From positions 62,001-126,000 of the forward strand of contig NZ_JALZ01000004.1 of NCBI RefSeq assembly GCF_000521785.1: a stretch of DNA of 64,000 nt, given 5' to 3'. Position numbers and translations under genes: made by a program. Shown here one piece after another: positions 29,510 to 39,104 of this stretch. A model generated the notes under the pieces. That model did not search any database. It saw only the letters and a list, made by a program, of their open reading frames with translations, and was not told where the DNA came from. Numbering within the stretch: position 1 is the first letter of the stretch; each line of letters begins with the position of its first letter. The DNA is from Roseivivax halodurans JCM 10272 (GTDB lineage: Bacteria > Pseudomonadota > Alphaproteobacteria > Rhodobacterales > Rhodobacteraceae).

Positions 29510-31474
29510 ATGATCACAGAGCTCGGCCACTTCGCCCTCATCCTCGCGTTCCTCGTCGCCATCGTGCAGATGGTCGTGCCGCTCGTCGGCGCGCACAAGC
29601 GCTGGCCGGGATGGATGGCCGTGGCCGAACCCGCGGCGACCTCGCAATTCCTGCTGACGGCGGCGGCCTTCGGGGCGCTGGTCCACGCCTTCGTGACCTC
29701 GGATTTCTCGCTCTCGGTGGTGGTGCAGAACTCGCATTCGGCCAAGCCGCTGCTCTACAAGATCACCGGCACCTGGGGGAACCACGAGGGCTCCATGCTG
29801 CTCTGGGTCCTGATCCTCACCCTTTTCGGGGCGATGGCGGCGTGGTTCGGCGGGCAGCTTCCGCCGACGCTCCGGGCGCGGGTGCTGGCGGTGCAATCGG
29901 CCATCGCGGTCGCGTTCTTCGCCTTCATCCTCTTCACCTCGAACCCCTTCGCGCGGCTCGCGGTGCCGCCCTTCGACGGGCAGGACCTCAACCCGCTGCT
30001 GCAGGACCCGGGTCTCGCCTTCCATCCGCCGTTCCTCTATCTCGGCTATGTCGGCCTCTCGATCTGCTTCTCCTTCGCGGTCGCCGCGCTGATCGAGGGG
30101 CGGGTGGACGCCGCCTGGGGCCGCTGGGTGCGCCCCTGGACGCTGGCCTCGTGGTCCTTCCTCACCATCGGCATCGGCCTCGGGTCCTGGTGGGCCTATT
30201 ACGAGCTCGGCTGGGGCGGCTTCTGGTTCTGGGATCCGGTCGAGAACGCCTCCTTCATGCCCTGGCTCTTCGCCGCCGCGCTCCTGCATTCGGCCATCGT
30301 GGTGGAGAAGCGCGAGGCGCTGAAATCCTGGACGATGCTGCTCGCGATCCTCGCCTTCGGCTTCTCCCTGATCGGGACGTTCATCGTGCGCTCGGGCCTT
30401 CTGACGAGCGTGCACGCCTTCGCCAACGACCCCGAGCGGGGGGTCTTCATCCTCGCCATCCTCGTCGTGTTCACCGGCGGGGCGCTGACGCTCTTCGCCG
30501 CGCGGGCGAGCGCCATGCAGGCCAAGGGCGTCTTCGGAATCGTCAGCCGCGAGAGCGCCCTCGTCGCCAACAACATCCTCCTCGCAGTATCGTCCTTCGT
30601 GGTCTTCGTCGGGACGATGTGGCCGCTGCTGGCCGAGATGTTCTTCGACCGGAAGCTGTCGGTCGGCGCGCCGTTCTTCAACTTTGCCTTCACGCCCTTC
30701 ATGATCGTGCTCGGGCTGATCCTGCCGCTCGGCTCCATGCTCGCATGGAAGCGCGGCAAGGTCGGCCGGACCGCCCGGACGCTGGCGCCGGCCTTCGGCC
30801 TCGCCGTCGCGCTCGCGGGGCTCGTCTGGGCGATGCAGACCGGCCGGTCGTTGATCGGACCGATCGGCGTCTTCCTCGGCACGTGGCTCGTCGCGGGCAC
30901 GTTGACCGATCTCTGGAGCCGGACGGGCAAGAGCGGTTCGGTCGCGCGGCTCTTCCGCCTGCCGCGCGCCGATTGGGGCAAGACGGTCGCCCATGCGGGG
31001 CTCGGCATCACCATGCTCGGCGTCGCGGGCCTCACCGCGTGGGAGAGCGAGGACATCCGCGTCGCGCAGATCGGCGAGCGGTTCGAGGTCGGCGCCTTCG
31101 AGCTCGAGCTCGTGGACGTGCAGGAGGTGGAGGGCCCGAACTACTTCTCGACCATGGGTGAGGTGATCGTGCGACAGGGCGGCGATGAGATCGCGCGGCT
31201 CTTTCCCGAGAAGCGCAATTATCCCGTGGCACGCATGCCGACCACCGAGGCGGCGATCGACTACCGCTTCATGCGGGACCTCTACGTCGTGATCGGCGAC
31301 GCGCAGGACAACGGCGGTTGGGTCATGCGCACCTATATCAAGCCGCTGGCGAACTGGATCTGGGCGGGCTGCATCATCATGGCCCTTGGCGGTGCCCTGT
31401 CGCTGAGCGACCGGCGCTTCCGCATCGCGACCGGCGAGAAGAAGACCGCCGCGCGGGCGGTGCCCGCGGAATGA
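29510..31474 (+). CDS. ccmF: Haem lyase subunit CcmF
   Basis: This 654-residue membrane protein attaches haem to apocytochrome c with CcmH. The tryptophan-rich periplasmic motif reads GGFWFWDPVENASFMPWL, preceded by GLGSWWAYYELGWG. Early words include GTWGNHEGSMLLWVL with a haem-ligand His candidate. More than a dozen helices are visible. The ATG at 29510 starts the usual MITELGHFALILAF. The ATG 60 nt upstream is inside the hairpin region and is not preferred. ccmH overlaps it by 4 nt. Confidence 0.95.
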   Translation: MITELGHFALILAFLVAIVQMVVPLVGAHKRWPGWMAVAEPAATSQFLLTAAAFGALVHAFVTSDFSLSVVVQNSHSAKPLLYKITGTWGNHEGSMLLWVLILTLFGAMAAWFGGQLPPTLRARVLAVQSAIAVAFFAFILFTSNPFARLAVPPFDGQDLNPLLQDPGLAFHPPFLYLGYVGLSICFSFAVAALIEGRVDAAWGRWVRPWTLASWSFLTIGIGLGSWWAYYELGWGGFWFWDPVENASFMPWLFAAALLHSAIVVEKREALKSWTMLLAILAFGFSLIGTFIVRSGLLTSVHAFANDPERGVFILAILVVFTGGALTLFAARASAMQAKGVFGIVSRESALVANNILLAVSSFVVFVGTMWPLLAEMFFDRKLSVGAPFFNFAFTPFMIVLGLILPLGSMLAWKRGKVGRTARTLAPAFGLAVALAGLVWAMQTGRSLIGPIGVFLGTWLVAGTLTDLWSRTGKSGSVARLFRLPRADWGKTVAHAGLGITMLGVAGLTAWESEDIRVAQIGERFEVGAFELELVDVQEVEGPNYFSTMGEVIVRQGGDEIARLFPEKRNYPVARMPTTEAAIDYRFMRDLYVVIGDAQDNGGWVMRTYIKPLANWIWAGCIIMALGGALSLSDRRFRIATGEKKTAARAVPAE

Positions 31475-31941
31475 TCGGGACGATCCGCTCCGCCCTGGTC
31501 GCGCTCGTCCTGCTGATCGCGGGGGCGGCGGCGGCGGTCCAGCCCGACGAGGTGCTGGACGATCCCGCGCTCGAGACGCGCGCCCGCGAGATCAGCGCCG
31601 GGCTGCGCTGCCTCGTCTGCCAGAACGAGTCCATCGACGAGTCGAACGCCTCGCTCGCCCGCGACCTGCGCATCCTCGTGCGCGAACGTCTGGTCGAAGG
31701 CGACAGCAACGAGGAGGTCGTCGACTTCGTGGTCGACCGCTACGGCGAATTCGTCCTCCTGACCCCCACGCGCGACGGCTGGAACTGGCTTCTGTGGGCA
31801 GCGGGGCCGATCATGCTGCTGCTCGCGGGCGGCATCGGTGCCGCCTATCTGCGCGGCCGGTCCCGGGCGCCCGAACCCTCCGCGGCGGGGCTCTCGGCCG
31901 AGGAAGAGGCGCGCCTGCGACAGCTGCTCGAGGAGCGCTGA
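31471..31941 (+). CDS. ccmH: Cytochrome c maturation protein CcmH (apocytochrome thiol reductase)
   Basis: This 156-residue protein has a signal peptide/anchor (about 8-23), the redox motif LRCLVCQNESIDESN, and a C-terminal membrane helix (about 108-127). CcmH reduces and presents apocytochrome c to CcmF. The ATG overlaps the ccmF stop (ATGA). It is the short form, without the TPR domain of CcmI. Confidence 0.95.
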   Translation: MIGTIRSALVALVLLIAGAAAAVQPDEVLDDPALETRAREISAGLRCLVCQNESIDESNASLARDLRILVRERLVEGDSNEEVVDFVVDRYGEFVLLTPTRDGWNWLLWAAGPIMLLLAGGIGAAYLRGRSRAPEPSAAGLSAEEEARLRQLLEER

Positions 31942-31972
31942 TCCCGAAGGGGGCGCGTGGTCAGGCGGCAGA

Positions 31973-32005
31973 GCCTCCGGCGGGGATATTTTCGTCAGAA
32001 AGAAG
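31973..32005 (+). repeat. 33-bp intergenic repeat, copy 2
   Basis: The copy starts GCCTCCGGCGGGGATATTTT and ends AGAAAGAAG, 31 nt after the ccmH stop. Compared with copy 1 it differs at a few bases of the core. Confidence 0.75.
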
Positions 32006-32104
32006 CCGGCGCGCGCGGGGCGGCTCCGGCTCTGACGCCGCGTATGGCTTGGCGGTGAACGGGCGGGCATGTTTGATGCGGGCGATCCGCCAGAGGAGGC
32101 CCCC

Positions 32105-32881
32105 ATGCACTACGAGACCATCGCATTCGACATCACCGGCGGCGTCGCCACGATCCGGCTGAACCGGCCGGACGTGATGAATGCGCTCAACACCCAGATG
32201 CGCGCCGAGATCGCCGATGCGGTGACCCGGGGCGGCCGCGAGGCGCGCGTCGTGGTGCTGACCGGCGAGGGGCGCGCCTTCTGCTCGGGCCAGGATCTCG
32301 GCGGCGGCGGGAACGCGGCGATGCTCGACATCGAGCGGACGCTCCGGGACGAATACGTGCCGATGCTGATGGCGATCGCCGAATGCCCCGTGCCGACGAT
32401 CGCGGCGGTGAACGGCGCGGCGGCGGGGGCGGGGGCGAACCTCGCACTCGCGGCGGACGTGGTGATCGCAACCGAGAGCGCCGTCTTCACGCAGGCCTTC
32501 ACCCGGATCGGGCTCATCCCCGATGCGGGCGGGACCTGGCTCCTGCCGCGGCAGGTGGGCATGGCCAAGGCGATGGGCGCCGCTCTCTTCGCCGAGAAGA
32601 TCACCGCCGGGAAGGCCGAGCGCTGGGGCATGATCTGGGAGATGCTGCCGGACGCGGAGTTCGAAGCCGGCTGGCGCGCCCGCGCCGAACAGCTCGCGAC
32701 AGGGCCGACCGCCGCCTATGCACGAGTGAAGGAGGCGATGCGCAGCTCGTTCGCAAACACGCTCGAGGAGCAGCTCGCCGTCGAGGCGCGTCTTCAGGGC
32801 GAATGCGGCAAGACGCGGGACTTCAAGGAAGGCGTGGTCGCGTTCCTCGAGAAGCGGCCGGCCCGCTACGAGGGGCGCTGA
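32105..32881 (+). CDS. Enoyl-CoA hydratase/isomerase family protein, PaaG-like
   Basis: This 258-residue crotonase-fold protein has oxyanion-hole words CSGQDL and AAAGAGANLALAAD. The catalytic Asp of PaaG-type isomerases is present in IGLIPDAGGTW (D140), whereas the first Glu of hydratases is replaced by Asn. That suggests an isomerase or dehydratase on acyl-CoA, in line with PaaG. It follows ccmH and faces gltA across a shared terminator. The substrate is unknown. Confidence 0.85.
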   Translation: MHYETIAFDITGGVATIRLNRPDVMNALNTQMRAEIADAVTRGGREARVVVLTGEGRAFCSGQDLGGGGNAAMLDIERTLRDEYVPMLMAIAECPVPTIAAVNGAAAGAGANLALAADVVIATESAVFTQAFTRIGLIPDAGGTWLLPRQVGMAKAMGAALFAEKITAGKAERWGMIWEMLPDAEFEAGWRARAEQLATGPTAAYARVKEAMRSSFANTLEEQLAVEARLQGECGKTRDFKEGVVAFLEKRPARYEGR

Positions 32882-32910
32882 GCGTCGCCAGCGCCGAAGA
32901 CACAAAGAGA

Positions 32911-32938
32911 AAGGCCCGCCGAGATACCGGCGGGCCTT
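32911..32938. terminator. Bidirectional intrinsic terminator between enoyl-CoA hydratase and gltA
   Basis: A perfect ten-pair stem AAGGCCCGCC/GGCGGGCCTT with an 8-nt loop is flanked by T-rich sequence on one side and A-rich sequence on the other. It can end both converging transcripts. Confidence 0.88.
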
Positions 32939-32960
32939 TTGAGTTTCGAGCGGAGCCGCG

Positions 32961-34262
32961 TCAGCGGTTCTCGATATCCACGTAGTCGCGCTTCGTGGAG
33001 CCGAGATAGAGCTGGCGCGGGCGGCCGATCTTGTTCTGCGGATCGCCCAGCATCTCCTTCCACTGCGAGATCCAGCCGACGGTCCGGCCCACAGCGAAGA
33101 TCGGCGTGAACATCGACATCGGGAACTGCATCGCCTCGAGGATGATGCCCGAGTAGAAGTCGACATTCGGGAAGAGCTTGCGGTCGACGAAATAGTCGTC
33201 GTCGAGCGCCTGCTTCTCGAGCTCCTTGGCCACCTGCAGCGTCGGGTTGTCCTCGATGCCGAGAAGGTCGAGCACCTCGTCGGCCGATTGCTTCATCACC
33301 TTCGCGCGCGGGTCGAAGTTCTTGTAGACCCGGTGGCCGAAGCCCATCAGGCGGAACGGATCGTCCTTGTCCTTGGCGCGGGCGAGGAATTCCGGGATCC
33401 GGTCGGGGGTGCCGATCTCCTGCAGCATCTGCAGGCACGCCTGGTTGGCGCCGCCATGCGCCGGACCCCAGAGGCAGGCGATGCCGGCCGCGATGCAGGC
33501 GAAGGGGTTCGCGCCCGAGGACGAGGCGAGGCGCACCGTCGAGGTGGAGGCGTTCTGCTCGTGATCGGCGTGCAGCGTGAAGATGCGGTCCATCGCACGG
33601 CTGAGGATCGGGTCGACCACGTATTCCTCGGCCGGCACGGCGAAGCACATGTGCAGGAAATTCGCCGCGTAATCGAGATCGTTGCGCGGATAGACGAAGG
33701 GCTGACCGACCGAATACTTGTAGGCCATCGCCGCGATCGTCGGCATCTTGGCGATCAGGCGGTGCGAGGCGATCTCGCGCTCGCGCGCGTCGTGGATGTT
33801 CGTCGAGTCGTGGTAGAACGCGGACATCGCGCCCACGACGCCCACCATCGTCGCCATCGGATGCGCATCCCTCCGGAAGCCCCGGAAGAAGTTGTGCATC
33901 TGCTCGTGGATCATCGTGTGACGGGTGATCGTGTTCTCGAAGTTCTCGAGCTGCTTGGTGGTCGGCAGCTCGCCGTAGAGCAGCAGGTAGCAGACCTCGA
34001 GGTAATGCGAGTTGCCGGCCAGCTGGTCGATCGGGTAGCCGCGATGGAGCAGCTCGCCCTTGTCGCCGTCGATGAAGGTGATGGTCGAGTCGCAGGAGGC
34101 GGTCGAGGTGTAGCCCGGATCGTACGTGAACACGCCCGCCTGCGCGTAGAGCTTGCGGATGTCGACGACTTCGGGACCGGCGGTCGGCGTGTACATCGGC
34201 AGGTCGTAGGACTGGCCGTCGATGCTCAGCGTTGCGGTTTTCGAGGTGGAGGAGTCGGCCAT
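32961..34262 (-). CDS. gltA: Citrate synthase
   Basis: This 433-residue protein condenses acetyl-CoA and oxaloacetate. It is of the long, NADH-regulated bacterial kind. Active-site words are [13 protein letters not shown] (first His), [13 protein letters not shown] (second His) and [10 protein letters not shown] (Asp). The start [17 protein letters not shown] fits the family, and the 21-residue upstream extension does not. It converges with the enoyl-CoA hydratase gene and lies 101 nt downstream of gltX. Confidence 0.97.
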   Translation of the reverse strand: MADSSTSKTATLSIDGQSYDLPMYTPTAGPEVVDIRKLYAQAGVFTYDPGYTSTASCDSTITFIDGDKGELLHRGYPIDQLAGNSHYLEVCYLLLYGELPTTKQLENFENTITRHTMIHEQMHNFFRGFRRDAHPMATMVGVVGAMSAFYHDSTNIHDAREREIASHRLIAKMPTIAAMAYKYSVGQPFVYPRNDLDYAANFLHMCFAVPAEEYVVDPILSRAMDRIFTLHADHEQNASTSTVRLASSSGANPFACIAAGIACLWGPAHGGANQACLQMLQEIGTPDRIPEFLARAKDKDDPFRLMGFGHRVYKNFDPRAKVMKQSADEVLDLLGIEDNPTLQVAKELEKQALDDDYFVDRKLFPNVDFYSGIILEAMQFPMSMFTPIFAVGRTVGWISQWKEMLGDPQNKIGRPRQLYLGSTKRDYVDIENR

Positions 34263-34363
34263 GGTCTTGGATCCCTTTCGTAAATCTGGGCGCGTAGGGC
34301 CAGGCCCCCGCGTCCATCCTGTCAAATCACCCGGCGGTGGGAAGGGACCGACCGAAAGGCGGA

Positions 34364-35773
34364 TCAGCCTTCACCGCGAGCTGCCCGTTCGAGGCGCGCG
34401 ATCGTTTCCTCGCGGCCCAGGACGAGCATCATGTCGAATACGCTCGGGGTCACCGTGCGACCTGCAAGCGCGGCCCGCAAGGGGCCAGCCATCTTTCCGA
34501 ACTTGATGCCGTGCGTCTCGGCGAGCCGGGTCGCGGCAGCCTCCAATTCGTCACGCGTCCAGCTAGCATTTTGCAGCTGCGGCGTCAATTCTGACAGTAT
34601 ACCACGGGATACCGGATCCAGAGCCTTTTGCGCCTTCTCGTCAGGCTCGATCGGGTTATCGGCCAAAACGAAATGTGCCTTTTCAAGGAGTTCAGGGAGA
34701 GTCTTCGCGCGATCCTTCAGGCAGTACATGGCCCGGAGCAGACCGTCGCTTTGATCCGCCGAGAGCGGATTGCGTCCGGCAGCCGCAAGGAAGGCCTCGA
34801 TCTCTTGCAGCAGCGCAGCATCCTTGGCCGCGGCGATGTGCTGGCCCGAGATGTTGTCGAGCTTCTTGAAGTCGAGCCGGGCCGGGGACTTGCCGATCCC
34901 GGTGATGTCGAACCATTCGAGCGCCTGCGCGTCGGTGAAGAACTCGTCGTCCCCGTGCGACCAGCCGAGCCGCGCGAGGTAGTTGCGCATGCCCGTCGCC
35001 GGATAGCCCATGACCTGGTATTCCTCGAGCCCGACCGCGCCGTGACGCTTCGACAGCTTCTTGCCGTCGGGGCCGTGGATCAGCGGGATATGGGCGTGCA
35101 CCGGCACCGGCCAGCCCATCGCGCGGTAGATCTGCATCTGCCGCGCGGCGTTGTTGAGGTGGTCGTCGCCGCGGATCACGTGGGTGACTCCCATGTCGTG
35201 ATCGTCGACCACCACCGCGAGCATGTAGACCGGCGTTCCGTCCGAGCGCAGCAGCACCATGTCGTCGAGCTGGTCGTTGCGGATCGTGACGTCGCCCTGC
35301 ACCGCGTCCTCGATCACCGTCTCGCCCTCGAGCGGCGCCTTCAGGCGGATCACGTGGGGGGCATCGGGGTGCGTCTCGGGGGCGGCGTCGCGCCAGGGCG
35401 AGCGGAAGTTCGTGGACCGGCCGGCCGCTTTCGCCTCCTCGCGGAAGGCCTCGATCTCCTCCTGCGTCGAGAAGCACTTGTAGGCATGTCCCGCCTCGAG
35501 CATCGCCCGCGCGACCTCGGCGTGGCGCTCGGCGCCCGCGGCCTGGCTCACCACGTCGCCGTCATGGTCGAGGCCGAGCCACGCAAGCCCCTTGAGGATC
35601 GCGTCGGTCGCTTCCTGGGTCGAGCGCGCGCGGTCGGTGTCCTCGATCCGCAGCAGGAACTTTCCCCCGCGGCCGCGCGCGTAGAGCCAGTTGAAGAGGG
35701 CCGTCCGCGCCCCCCCGATATGCAGGAAGCCCGTCGGCGAGGGTGCGAAACGGGTGACGACGTCCTGGGTCAT
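34364..35773 (-). CDS. gltX: Glutamyl-tRNA synthetase
   Basis: The 469-residue class I synthetase has the HIGH motif [15 protein letters not shown] (17-31) and the KMSKS-like KKLSKRHGA. It charges tRNA-Glu. The start [20 protein letters not shown] is standard. The gene segment for the C-terminal anticodon-binding region (roughly 34480-34790 on the plus strand) uses codons such as GTA, ATA, TTG, CAA, AAT and TCA far more than surrounding genes, so it may have been replaced by recombination. The enzyme looks intact. Confidence 0.95.
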   Translation of the reverse strand: MTQDVVTRFAPSPTGFLHIGGARTALFNWLYARGRGGKFLLRIEDTDRARSTQEATDAILKGLAWLGLDHDGDVVSQAAGAERHAEVARAMLEAGHAYKCFSTQEEIEAFREEAKAAGRSTNFRSPWRDAAPETHPDAPHVIRLKAPLEGETVIEDAVQGDVTIRNDQLDDMVLLRSDGTPVYMLAVVVDDHDMGVTHVIRGDDHLNNAARQMQIYRAMGWPVPVHAHIPLIHGPDGKKLSKRHGAVGLEEYQVMGYPATGMRNYLARLGWSHGDDEFFTDAQALEWFDITGIGKSPARLDFKKLDNISGQHIAAAKDAALLQEIEAFLAAAGRNPLSADQSDGLLRAMYCLKDRAKTLPELLEKAHFVLADNPIEPDEKAQKALDPVSRGILSELTPQLQNASWTRDELEAAATRLAETHGIKFGKMAGPLRAALAGRTVTPSVFDMMLVLGREETIARLERAARGEG

Positions 35774-35853
35774 GCGGGAGATGTTAACCTTCTTCTAATC
35801 ATGTGGCGGCAGATTGCCCGCACCCTTAGCGAGGGGGGCGGCAGGAGACAAGC

Positions 35854-37935
35854 ATGGGCGGCCTTGCGCGCATCCTCGGCCTGAAGCGGCAGGACGGGCA
35901 TCTTTTCCCGTGGGCGCCGGTGTGCCTCGGGACCGGCATCGGCCTCTACTTCGCGCTGCGCACCGAACCTGAGCCGTCGGTGCTGGCCGCTCTCGCGGTG
36001 GCCGCTCTGGCGGGGTTCGTTCTTGCGCTGCGCTTCGGTCCAGGGGCGCGTGCGGGACTGGTCGCGCTATCGCTGCTGGCCGCCGGTGTCGCGGTCGCCG
36101 GGGCGCGGGCGCATGCCGTCGCGGGCCCGGTGCTCGATTTCCGCTATTACGGACCGGTGGAGGGGCGGATCGTGGCGATCGACCGCTCCGCATCGGATGC
36201 AACGCGCCTGACGCTCGACCGCGTGCGGCTCGACCGGGTCGCACCGGACCGGACGCCGCACCGCGTCCGGGTCTCGCTCCACGGCGATCCGCCCCGGACC
36301 GATCCGGCGCCCGGCATGGTGGTGATGCTCACGGGGCATCTGGCCGGACCCGGCGGGCCGGCCGAGCCCGGCGGCTTCGACTTCCGCCGCCACGCCTGGT
36401 TCCTGTCGCTCGGCGCGGTGGGCTACACCCGCAACCCGGTGCTGGTGGTCGATCCGGGGGCAGGCGGCGTGCCCGTCGCCTCCGTCCGGCAGGCGCTCTC
36501 GGCGCGCGTGCAGGCGGCGCTGCCGGGCGAGACCGGCGGGTTCGGCGCGGCGATCCTCACCGGCGACCGCAGCGGCATCGGCGAGAGCACGACGTCGGCG
36601 CTGCGCGACACCAACCTCGCGCATCTCCTGGCGATCTCGGGGCTGCATATGGGCCTGCTCGCGGGGGTCGTCTTCGGCGCGCTGCGGCTCGCGCTCCTGC
36701 TGCCGCCCCGGATCGCGCTCTCCTGGCCGGTCAAGAAGATCGCCGCTGCCGGGGCGCTGGTCGCGGCGGCGGGATATCTCGCGCTCTCCGGCGCCAACGT
36801 GGCCACCGAGCGCGCCTTCGTGATGGTCGCGGTGGCGCTGACCGCGATCCTGCTCGACCGGCGGGCCTTGTCGCTGCGCTCGGTCGCGATCGCCGCGCTC
36901 ATCGTCCTGGTCATGAGCCCGGAGGCGCTGACCGGGCCGGGCTTCCAGATGTCCTTCGCCGCCACCACGGCGCTTGTCGCCGTCTTCGGCGCCCTGCGGG
37001 GCGCACGGATCGAGGCGCGCGCGCCGCGCTGGCAGAAGGCCGTGCTTGCCCTCGTCCTCTCCTCGGCGGTCGCCGGGGCGGCCACCGCGCCGGTCGCACT
37101 TGCGCATTTCAACGCCTCCGCCCGCTATGGTCTTCTGGCGAACCTCCTCGCCGTGCCGCTCATGGGCAGCGTGGTGATGCCCGCAGGTGTCGCGGGCATC
37201 GCGCTCATGCCGCTCGGACTCGACGCGCCGGCCTTCTGGGTCATGGGGATCGGGCTCGACCTCATCCTCGCCATCGCGCACGGGATCGCGGCGTGGCCGG
37301 GCGCCGTCGGGCATGTGGTGGCGCCCCCGGCGGCCGTTCTGCCGCTGATCGCCGCCGGAGGGCTGATGCTCACGCTCTGGCAGGGGCGGGGGCGGTTTGC
37401 GGGCCTCGCTCCGGCGGCGCTTGCGATGCTGCTCTGGGTCTCGGCCGACCGGCCCGCGGTGCTGATCTCGGAGACCGGGGCGCTCGTCGGCGTCATGACC
37501 GAGGCGGGGCGCGCGCTCAGCCGCGACCGGGGCGAGGGCTTCGTCGCGGGGATCTGGCTCGAGAACGACGGCGACGGCGCGGGGCAGGAGGCGGCGGCGT
37601 CGCGCTGGCCCAGCACCTCCGCGCCCTGGCCCGTCATCGAGGTCGCGGGCCGGCGCATCCTGCATGTCCGCGGCAAGCGCGCGGTCGCGGCCTTTCCGGG
37701 CTGCACGCCGGGCGATATCGTGGTGACCGACGTTCCGCCGGCGCCGGACTTGACCTGCGAGGTCATCGGGCCGGACCTGTTGCGCCAATCGGGCGCGCTC
37801 GCCTATCGCGACGGGCCGGATGGGCTACGGATGATCTCGGCCCGGGAGGCGAGCGGAGACCGCCTCTGGAACCGCGCGGGACAAGGCCCGCGGCCGAAGC
37901 CGGCGCCCGCCCCGGACGTGATCGCGCGTCAGTAG
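35854..37935 (+). CDS. comEC: ComEC/Rec2-family DNA uptake channel protein
   Basis: This 693-residue membrane protein has the N-terminal ComEC domain (DUF4131) with an OB-like part (about 90-170), then the competence core with [20 protein letters not shown] and [17 protein letters not shown]. The family's C-terminal beta-lactamase-like domain appears reduced. ComEC carries single-stranded DNA across the inner membrane. In Rhodobacter capsulatus it is needed for receipt of GTA DNA. It converges with lexA, sharing 7 nt at the end. Confidence 0.9.
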   Translation: MGGLARILGLKRQDGHLFPWAPVCLGTGIGLYFALRTEPEPSVLAALAVAALAGFVLALRFGPGARAGLVALSLLAAGVAVAGARAHAVAGPVLDFRYYGPVEGRIVAIDRSASDATRLTLDRVRLDRVAPDRTPHRVRVSLHGDPPRTDPAPGMVVMLTGHLAGPGGPAEPGGFDFRRHAWFLSLGAVGYTRNPVLVVDPGAGGVPVASVRQALSARVQAALPGETGGFGAAILTGDRSGIGESTTSALRDTNLAHLLAISGLHMGLLAGVVFGALRLALLLPPRIALSWPVKKIAAAGALVAAAGYLALSGANVATERAFVMVAVALTAILLDRRALSLRSVAIAALIVLVMSPEALTGPGFQMSFAATTALVAVFGALRGARIEARAPRWQKAVLALVLSSAVAGAATAPVALAHFNASARYGLLANLLAVPLMGSVVMPAGVAGIALMPLGLDAPAFWVMGIGLDLILAIAHGIAAWPGAVGHVVAPPAAVLPLIAAGGLMLTLWQGRGRFAGLAPAALAMLLWVSADRPAVLISETGALVGVMTEAGRALSRDRGEGFVAGIWLENDGDGAGQEAAASRWPSTSAPWPVIEVAGRRILHVRGKRAVAAFPGCTPGDIVVTDVPPAPDLTCEVIGPDLLRQSGALAYRDGPDGLRMISAREASGDRLWNRAGQGPRPKPAPAPDVIARQ

Positions 37936-38624
37936 GTGCGGATGAGGCCCACGAGCCGGCCCTGGACCTTGACCGAGCCGAGCGGCAGGACGCGGGGCTC
38001 GTAGGCCGGGTTCGCGGCCTCGAGGACGATCGTGTTGCCCTTGCGGCGGAACCGCTTGAGCGTCGCCTCGTATCCCTCGACCTGCGCGACGACGATATCG
38101 CCGTCGGACGCGTCCCCGGTCTCGCGGATGACGACGACGTCGCCGTCGTTGATCCCGGCATCGATCATCGAATCCCCGCGCACTTCGAGCGCGTAATGAT
38201 GGCCCTGACCGGCGAGCATCTGCCCCGGCACCGCGATGCCCGGGGGATTGTCGTCGATGGCCTCGATCGGCCGGCCGGCGGCGATGCGGCCCATCACCGG
38301 AAGCTCGGTCGCGTGCAGCGCTTCGAGCGGCTGGGCGGTGGCGGGACGGCTGTCGGGGCGGCCGCCATCGACCACCCGCGGGCTAAAGCCCGTCGCCTCG
38401 CCGCCGAGGCTCTCGGGCAGCTTCACGATCTCGATCGCCCGGGCGCGGTGGGCGAGACGACGGATGAACCCCCGCTCCTCGAGCGCGGTGATCAGCCGGT
38501 GGATGCCCGACTTCGACCGCAGGTCCAGCGCCTCCTTCATCTCGTCGAAGGAGGGCGGTATCCCGTCGCGCGCCACGCGGCGGTTGATGAATTCCAGCAG
38601 ATCGAGTTGTTTCCGGGTCAGCAT
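37929..38624 (-). CDS. lexA: LexA SOS repressor
   Basis: The 231-residue protein starts at the ATG at 38624 ([13 protein letters not shown]); a TTG three codons upstream is an unlikely alternative. The helix-turn-helix reads [18 protein letters not shown], and the self-cleavage segment is [11 protein letters not shown] with the scissile Ala-Gly. The catalytic Ser and Lys lie in [13 protein letters not shown] and [14 protein letters not shown]7-GTTC box overlaps its promoter. LexA represses DNA repair genes and in R. capsulatus also affects GTA production. Confidence 0.96.
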   Translation of the reverse strand: MLTRKQLDLLEFINRRVARDGIPPSFDEMKEALDLRSKSGIHRLITALEERGFIRRLAHRARAIEIVKLPESLGGEATGFSPRVVDGGRPDSRPATAQPLEALHATELPVMGRIAAGRPIEAIDDNPPGIAVPGQMLAGQGHHYALEVRGDSMIDAGINDGDVVVIRETGDASDGDIVVAQVEGYEATLKRFRRKGNTIVLEAANPAYEPRVLPLGSVKVQGRLVGLIRTY

Positions 38625-38657
38625 CGCGCCCAAGCCTCATGATCGTTCTTTTACCGT

Positions 38658-38672
38658 GTTCTATGTCCGTTC
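38658..38672 (-). promoter_or_regulatory. SOS box of the alphaproteobacterial type
   Basis: GTTC-TATGTCC-GTTC (GAAC-N7-GAAC on the minus strand) is a perfect match to the alphaproteobacterial LexA site. It overlaps the -10 hexamer of lexA. Confidence 0.92.
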
Positions 38673-38686
38673 ATGTTTTGTGTCAA
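38658..38686 (-). promoter_or_regulatory. lexA promoter
   Basis: On the minus strand TTGACA (38681-38686, a perfect -35) and TAGAAC (38658-38663) are 17 nt apart, with the SOS box over the spacer and -10. Confidence 0.8.
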
Positions 38687-39104
38687 TATCTTGTGGACGG
38701 AACCCGGACCTCGCGCGAACGACCGCCACATCATGGATAATGCGCTGGGACGCGAAGCGATTGTCGCAGCGCAAGAAAGCTTAGCGCCGGATCGGCAGAG
38801 GCTCTGGTGCGAGCCGTCACGCGCCGGCTCGGTCCGACGAGATATAGTGGCGGCTGTCCCTAACCTATGCCGTGCGGGGCCTCCCAGATTTGGTACCTAG
38901 GGGGCAAGATCGGCATATATATCGCCTCAGGTGTCACCGCACCACATTGAGGCCATGATGCCGCAAAATTACTTTTCGCTCCGAAAGCAATTTTTCTTTG
39001 TGCCGGGAACGAGCGCGGCTAACGTCGCGGACACTTCAACGATCCGCGCCGGGAGACATCGCCGAAAGGCGGGAGGGCGCAAGATGCCACAGGGAGGGTT
39101 ACCC
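38687..39104. other. Intergenic region upstream of the first TRAP operon
   Basis: About 420 nt, visibly AT-richer in places (TATATAT at 38916-38922). An inverted pair GCCTCA/TGAGGC (38924-38953) is visible. It must hold the promoter of dctP1, but no clear hexamers were found. No RNA gene was recognised. Confidence 0.5.

Noticed and set aside
37929-38633. LexA start at the TTG at 38633
   Set aside because: The ATG at 38624 begins the conserved MLTRKQ start and has GAGG upstream; the TTG adds only three non-conserved residues.
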